From positions 1 to 7,657 of the forward strand of contig JBOHRF010000246.1 in NCBI GenBank assembly GCA_050732575.1: DNA of 7,657 nt, written 5' to 3'. Every line of letters begins with the position of its first letter. Positions within the stretch are counted from its first letter, which is position 1. Position numbers and translations under genes: made by a program. Below are positions 4,781-7,657 of this stretch, in pieces. The notes below the pieces were generated by a model that worked only from the letters and a program-made list of their open reading frames with translations, was not told where the DNA came from and searched no databases. Source of the stretch: JBBDWZ01 sp050732575 (GTDB taxonomy: Bacteria; Gemmatimonadota; Gemmatimonadetes; Longimicrobiales; RSA9).

Positions 4781-7198
4781 ATGCGTTTATTACAGGAGCT
4801 TCAACAAACGGTACGGGCCATTGCGCGCCAACCCGGGCTTGCGCTGCTCTCCATTGCCGCGCTGGGACTGGGCATTGGTCTGCCCACGTCGATGTTCAGC
4901 CTGGCCGATGCCATGGTGCTGCGCGGTCTGCCCGTCGATGAGCCGCAGCAGATCTTCCACCTCGAGCGGCGAGCCATCGGCCAGCGGCAAGAGGGCATTC
5001 AGGCCCACGCGCGCGACTTCCTTGCCTGGAAGGCACAGCAGCGCTCGTTCGAGCAGCTGGCCGCGTTCCGCACGGAAACCATGACGCTGCGTTCCGAGCA
5101 GGGCGTGGATCGCTGGAACGGCGCGTTCCTGACCCCCGGCGCATTCGAGGTATTGCGGGCGGTGCCGGCCTTGGGTCGAGTGCTCAATGCGCAGGATGAA
5201 CTGCCGGGTGCGCCTGCAGTCGTGGTGCTCGGTCATGCCATTTGGCGCGACCGGTTTGGCAGCGCTGCGTCCGTGTTGGGCCGCGCCGTCCATATCGACG
5301 GCCGCGCGCATACCGTGGTGGGCGTCATGCCCGCCGAATTTCTATTCCCGGGCGCGGAAGAGCTCTGGGTGCCGCTGATCGTGGGGCCGGAACAGGCGGC
5401 AACTGACGACTATCCTACGTTCGACGTGTTCGGTCGGCTCCGCAACGGTGTAAGTCGAGATCGGGCGCGCGCCGAGTTTGCCGTGATTGCTGCCCAGATG
5501 GCGCAACGTTATCCAACCACGAATCGCGACCTGGAAATCACGGTCAAGCGATTTACCGAGCGTTTTGTGGGCGCAACCGCAACCGCCACCATGTACGTGA
5601 TCCTGGGCGCGGTCATGCTGGTGCTTCTGGTGGCCTGCATCAATGTGGCCAACCTGCTGCTCGTACGGGCCGTGCATCGGTTGCGCGAAATTGCCATCCG
5701 CACCGCGCTGGGTGCGAGTCGCGGCCGCATCGTACGTCATCTCTTTCTCGAGTCTGTCGTGTTGGCCGGCGTTGGTGGCGCCTTCGGCATCCTGATTGCC
5801 TATGCCGGCACGCGTGCCCTGGGCGTGGCGTTCCTGAGCGAGCGCATGCCGTACTGGACTGTGGCGCGACTCGATGGTCGCGTCCTCGTCTTTGCGCTCC
5901 TGCTGACCGGTCTGTCCGCCATCGTGGCGGCTCTGCTTCCTGCCTACAAGAGTACGCGCGGCAATCTGGCGCTCACGCTGTACGACCAGTCACGCGGCTC
6001 GACGGGACTGCGGGTGGGTCGCATCATGCACGGCTTGATCATCCTCGAGGTTGCCTTTTCCCTGGCACTGCTCGTGGTGACCGGCTTGATGGTGCGGGGT
6101 GTACGCCAGGTGCAGGCTGTGGCTCTGGGTTTTGCCACGCGCGATGTGTACACAGCGCATGTGGCGCTGCCCGAGAGCTCCGCTGAGGCAACGCGCGGCC
6201 GCTACTTTGCCGAGCTGCAGCGCGCCATCCAGGCGCTGCCGGCCGCATCGTCGGTAACACTGGCTACCAGTTTGCCGGCAACGCGCACGAATCCGCGTCG
6301 CTTCTCCGTTGATGGCGTGACGTATGAGGACGAGGCTGCGCGGCCATCATCGCATTTCAGCGTCGTATCCAACGATTTCTTTGCGACCTTTGGTGTCCTG
6401 CTGGCGCGCGGCCGCGCCTTCAGTCCGCAGGACACGCGCGCGGGTGAGCCCGTTGTCATTGTGAACCAACGATTCGCGCAACGCTTCCTGGCCGGCGGCG
6501 ACCCCATGGGTCGAAGGATTCGTTTCGGCAGGACGGAAGACAATGAACCCTGGCGCACCATCGTGGGTGTGGTGCCGGACCTGTGGATCGACGGCCTGGA
6601 TTCACAAGGCGATCGCAATCCAGCCGGTATCTACCTGCCGCTGGCGCAAAGCACACCAGCCGCGGTCTTAATCGCTGTGCGTGTGCGCGGTGGTCAGCCG
6701 CTCGACATTGCCGCGGCCGTGCGCCAGGCAGCGTTCCAGCTGGATCCGGATGTGCCGCTCTTTGATGTCAAGGACATGCCTGAAGTCATCGAGGACAACA
6801 GCTGGTTTTACGGAATGGGTGTCGGCGTGATCGGCGCTTGTGGCCTGGCCGCCTTGCTGCTCGCCACCATCGGTTTGTACGGCGTGATTGCGTTCTCCGT
6901 GGGCCGACGCACGCGCGAGTTCGGCATCCGCATGGCCGTAGGGGCCACACCCGGACGCGTCATTCGCCTGGTGCTGCGCCAATCCAGTGGACTCGCGCTG
7001 GGTCTCGTGCTCGGACTCACCCTGGCCTATGTGCTGGCCCAGGGTGTAGCCAGTCTCCTGTTTCAGGTCAGCCCCAGCGATCCCCTGGTCTTCACGGGTG
7101 TGACCTTCTTCCTCGCCGCAATTGGTGTGACCGCTACACTGATACCGGCGATCAGGGCAGCGCGCGTGGACCCACTGAGCGCGCTGCGCATGGAATAA
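4781..7198 (+). CDS. ADOP-type ABC transporter permease (duplicated MacB/FtsX)
   Basis: This is an 805-residue membrane protein with two tandem MacB-like permease units. TM1 is at about 18-41, followed by a MacB_PCD-like extracytoplasmic domain (about 50-260). The first FtsX domain has TMs near 270-296, 325-350 and 368-389, and the coupling-helix motif Arg-Glu-Ile-Ala-Ile-Arg-Thr-Ala-Leu-Gly-Ala-Ser (302-313). A fifth TM (415-438), a second periplasmic domain (about 440-675) and a second FtsX domain (TMs 678-704, 733-757, 769-792) complete it, with a matching motif at 712-723. The C-terminus is the family's Arg-Ala-Ala-Arg-Val-Asp-Pro-Leu-Ser-Ala-Leu-Arg. MacB-type systems export or mechanically act on periplasmic substrates and need an ATPase; none is present here, as usual for ADOPs. 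The ATG at 4781 fits the family N-terminus; the frame extends upstream to 4577 but that part crosses the tesB promoter. The substrate is unknown. Confidence 0.93.
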   Translation: MRLLQELQQTVRAIARQPGLALLSIAALGLGIGLPTSMFSLADAMVLRGLPVDEPQQIFHLERRAIGQRQEGIQAHARDFLAWKAQQRSFEQLAAFRTETMTLRSEQGVDRWNGAFLTPGAFEVLRAVPALGRVLNAQDELPGAPAVVVLGHAIWRDRFGSAASVLGRAVHIDGRAHTVVGVMPAEFLFPGAEELWVPLIVGPEQAATDDYPTFDVFGRLRNGVSRDRARAEFAVIAAQMAQRYPTTNRDLEITVKRFTERFVGATATATMYVILGAVMLVLLVACINVANLLLVRAVHRLREIAIRTALGASRGRIVRHLFLESVVLAGVGGAFGILIAYAGTRALGVAFLSERMPYWTVARLDGRVLVFALLLTGLSAIVAALLPAYKSTRGNLALTLYDQSRGSTGLRVGRIMHGLIILEVAFSLALLVVTGLMVRGVRQVQAVALGFATRDVYTAHVALPESSAEATRGRYFAELQRAIQALPAASSVTLATSLPATRTNPRRFSVDGVTYEDEAARPSSHFSVVSNDFFATFGVLLARGRAFSPQDTRAGEPVVIVNQRFAQRFLAGGDPMGRRIRFGRTEDNEPWRTIVGVVPDLWIDGLDSQGDRNPAGIYLPLAQSTPAAVLIAVRVRGGQPLDIAAAVRQAAFQLDPDVPLFDVKDMPEVIEDNSWFYGMGVGVIGACGLAALLLATIGLYGVIAFSVGRRTREFGIRMAVGATPGRVIRLVLRQSSGLALGLVLGLTLAYVLAQGVASLLFQVSPSDPLVFTGVTFFLAAIGVTATLIPAIRAARVDPLSALRME

Positions 7199-7205
7199 TG
7201 CACAA

Positions 7206-7245
7206 CTAGTCCTGACCCTCACCTCAGTGGGAGGATCAGGATTAG
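7206..7245 (+). terminator. Stem-loop after the permease gene, candidate terminator without U-tract
   Basis: A 15-position stem pairs CTAGTCCTGACCCTC (7206-7220) with GAGGATCAGGATTAG (7231-7245). It has one G-U wobble and one C-A mismatch, and a 10-nt apical segment 7221-7230. It starts 8 nt after the permease stop. No T-run follows, so a classical intrinsic terminator is not demonstrated; it may stabilise the 3' end or act with another factor. Confidence 0.5.
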
Positions 7246-7269
7246 GTTACTGTCACCCATGTTCTGAAT

Positions 7270-7273
7270 GGAG
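7270..7273 (+). promoter_or_regulatory. Shine-Dalgarno GGAG selecting a TTG start for the DUF485 gene
   Basis: GGAG lies 7 nt before the in-frame TTG at 7281. The in-frame upstream ATG at 7227 falls inside the stem-loop and would add 18 residues unlike the family, so the TTG start is preferred. Confidence 0.65.
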
Positions 7274-7280
7274 ATTCTCT

Positions 7281-7568
7281 TTGCGCGACCCGATCACTAC
7301 GTCTGAGCCTGCGTCTATCGTCGATCTGGCGCGCGCGCGTGCGCGTGTTGCGGCCCTGCTAACTACCGCGATGGTAGTGCTGTACTTCGGCTTCATTGCA
7401 CTGATTGCATTCAACAAACCGCTGCTGGCCACGCGCATCGCGCCCGGGCTCACGCTGGGTATCCTGCTGGGCGTGCTGGTCATCGTGGGTTCGTGGCTGC
7501 TGACCTGGGTCTACGTGCGCTGGGCCAATCGCCACTATGACACTGCGGTCGATCGGATCAATCAATGA
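7281..7568 (+). CDS. DUF485 small membrane protein, partner of the acetate symporter
   Basis: From the TTG start the protein is 95 residues, the usual DUF485 length. It has an N-terminal charged helix (Asp-Leu-Ala-Arg-Ala-Arg-Ala-Arg), then TM1 (about 28-45 including Leu-Tyr-Phe-Gly-Phe-Ile-Ala-Leu-Ile-Ala-Phe). A short loop with Pro-Leu-Leu-Ala-Thr follows, then TM2 (Leu-Thr-Leu-Gly-Ile-Leu-Leu-Gly through Trp-Leu-Leu-Thr-Trp-Val-Tyr-Val-Arg). The tail Ala-Asn-Arg-His-Tyr-Asp is the hallmark end of the family. DUF485 genes are typically found directly upstream of actP-type sodium:solute symporters, where they may act as an accessory subunit; the biochemical role is not established. The gene overlaps the following start by ATGA. 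The Shine-Dalgarno and family length favour the TTG start. Confidence 0.9.
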   Translation: MRDPITTSEPASIVDLARARARVAALLTTAMVVLYFGFIALIAFNKPLLATRIAPGLTLGILLGVLVIVGSWLLTWVYVRWANRHYDTAVDRINQ

Positions 7569-7657
7569 CCTACGCGCAGAGTCAAACGACTTCGATTGGC
7601 GAGCCCAATGTAGAGGCGATGGTGTTCTTCTTCGCGTTCATTGCGCTCACACTGGGC
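7565..7657 (+). CDS. actP: Sodium:solute symporter, probable cation/acetate symporter ActP (N-terminus only)
   Basis: Only the first 31 codons are in the window. The ATG at 7565 overlaps the DUF485 stop by 4 nt (ATGA), with a weak GGA at 7555-7557. A polar N-terminus leads into a hydrophobic segment, Met-Val-Phe-Phe-Phe-Ala-Phe-Ile-Ala-Leu-Thr-Leu-Gly. This matches the first membrane helix of ActP-like symporters, where Phe-hydrophobic-Thr-Leu-Gly precedes Ile-Thr. ActP takes up acetate and related short monocarboxylates with a cation. The assignment rests on this short segment plus the DUF485 neighbour. Confidence 0.7.
   Translation, partial: MTYAQSQTTSIGEPNVEAMVFFFAFIALTLG

Noticed and set aside
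6668..7222. 184-residue minus-strand open frame under the permease C-terminus
   Set aside because: His/Gln/Gly-rich shadow of the permease frame, with no recognisable domain.

Overview
The window is GC-rich, densely packed bacterial chromosomal DNA with ten protein-coding genes. Two are cut by the window edges: an SRPBCC-domain gene on the left and an acetate-permease-type symporter on the right. I see no rRNA, tRNA, CRISPR array, phage gene or recognisable transposase. The strongest lineage hint is the large duplicated FtsX/MacB-type permease with no ATPase gene beside it. This is the ADOP family, which is very abundant in Acidobacteriota and Gemmatimonadota. Base composition, weak Shine-Dalgarno sites and a TTG start agree with such a lineage (Gemmatimonadota would be my first guess), but no marker gene proves it.

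Layout. Positions 1-750 (minus strand) hold an ArsR-type repressor and a translationally coupled SRPBCC/AHSA1 protein. An AT-rich, palindrome-bearing intergenic region follows, and then a small VOC/glyoxalase-fold gene on the plus strand (865-1251). Three bases after its stop lies a 116-bp nested inverted repeat (1254-1369). A plus-strand pair follows: a 200-residue coiled-coil protein resembling the sll1863 stress-protein family (1486-2088) and an exported glyoxalase-like VOC protein (2092-2952). These converge, with only 3 bp between stop codons, on a minus-strand operon that runs from tesB (acyl-CoA thioesterase II, 4592-3735) into a metallo-beta-lactamase-fold lipoprotein (3738-2956) through an ATGA stop/start overlap. 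The divergent region 4593-4780 carries an array of CGTTC/GAACG repeats folding into a hairpin. The ADOP permease (4781-7198) follows. A stem-loop at 7206-7245 then separates it from a DUF485 membrane protein gene (TTG start, 7281-7568), which overlaps the start of the symporter gene by ATGA (7565 onward).

How the genes may work together. DUF485 plus the symporter is the familiar acetate/monocarboxylate uptake pair. TesB hydrolyses acyl-CoA in the cytoplasm. Two VOC proteins and one MBL-fold protein share folds with glyoxalase I and II, but their substrates cannot be read from sequence. The ArsR/SRPBCC pair is a common self-contained regulatory cassette. The genes look like ordinary metabolic and stress functions. 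The less ordinary material is in the DNA between and at the ends of genes: the 116-bp palindrome, the CGTTC/GAACG array, and a 9-bp tandem repeat that builds the N-terminus of the MBL lipoprotein.
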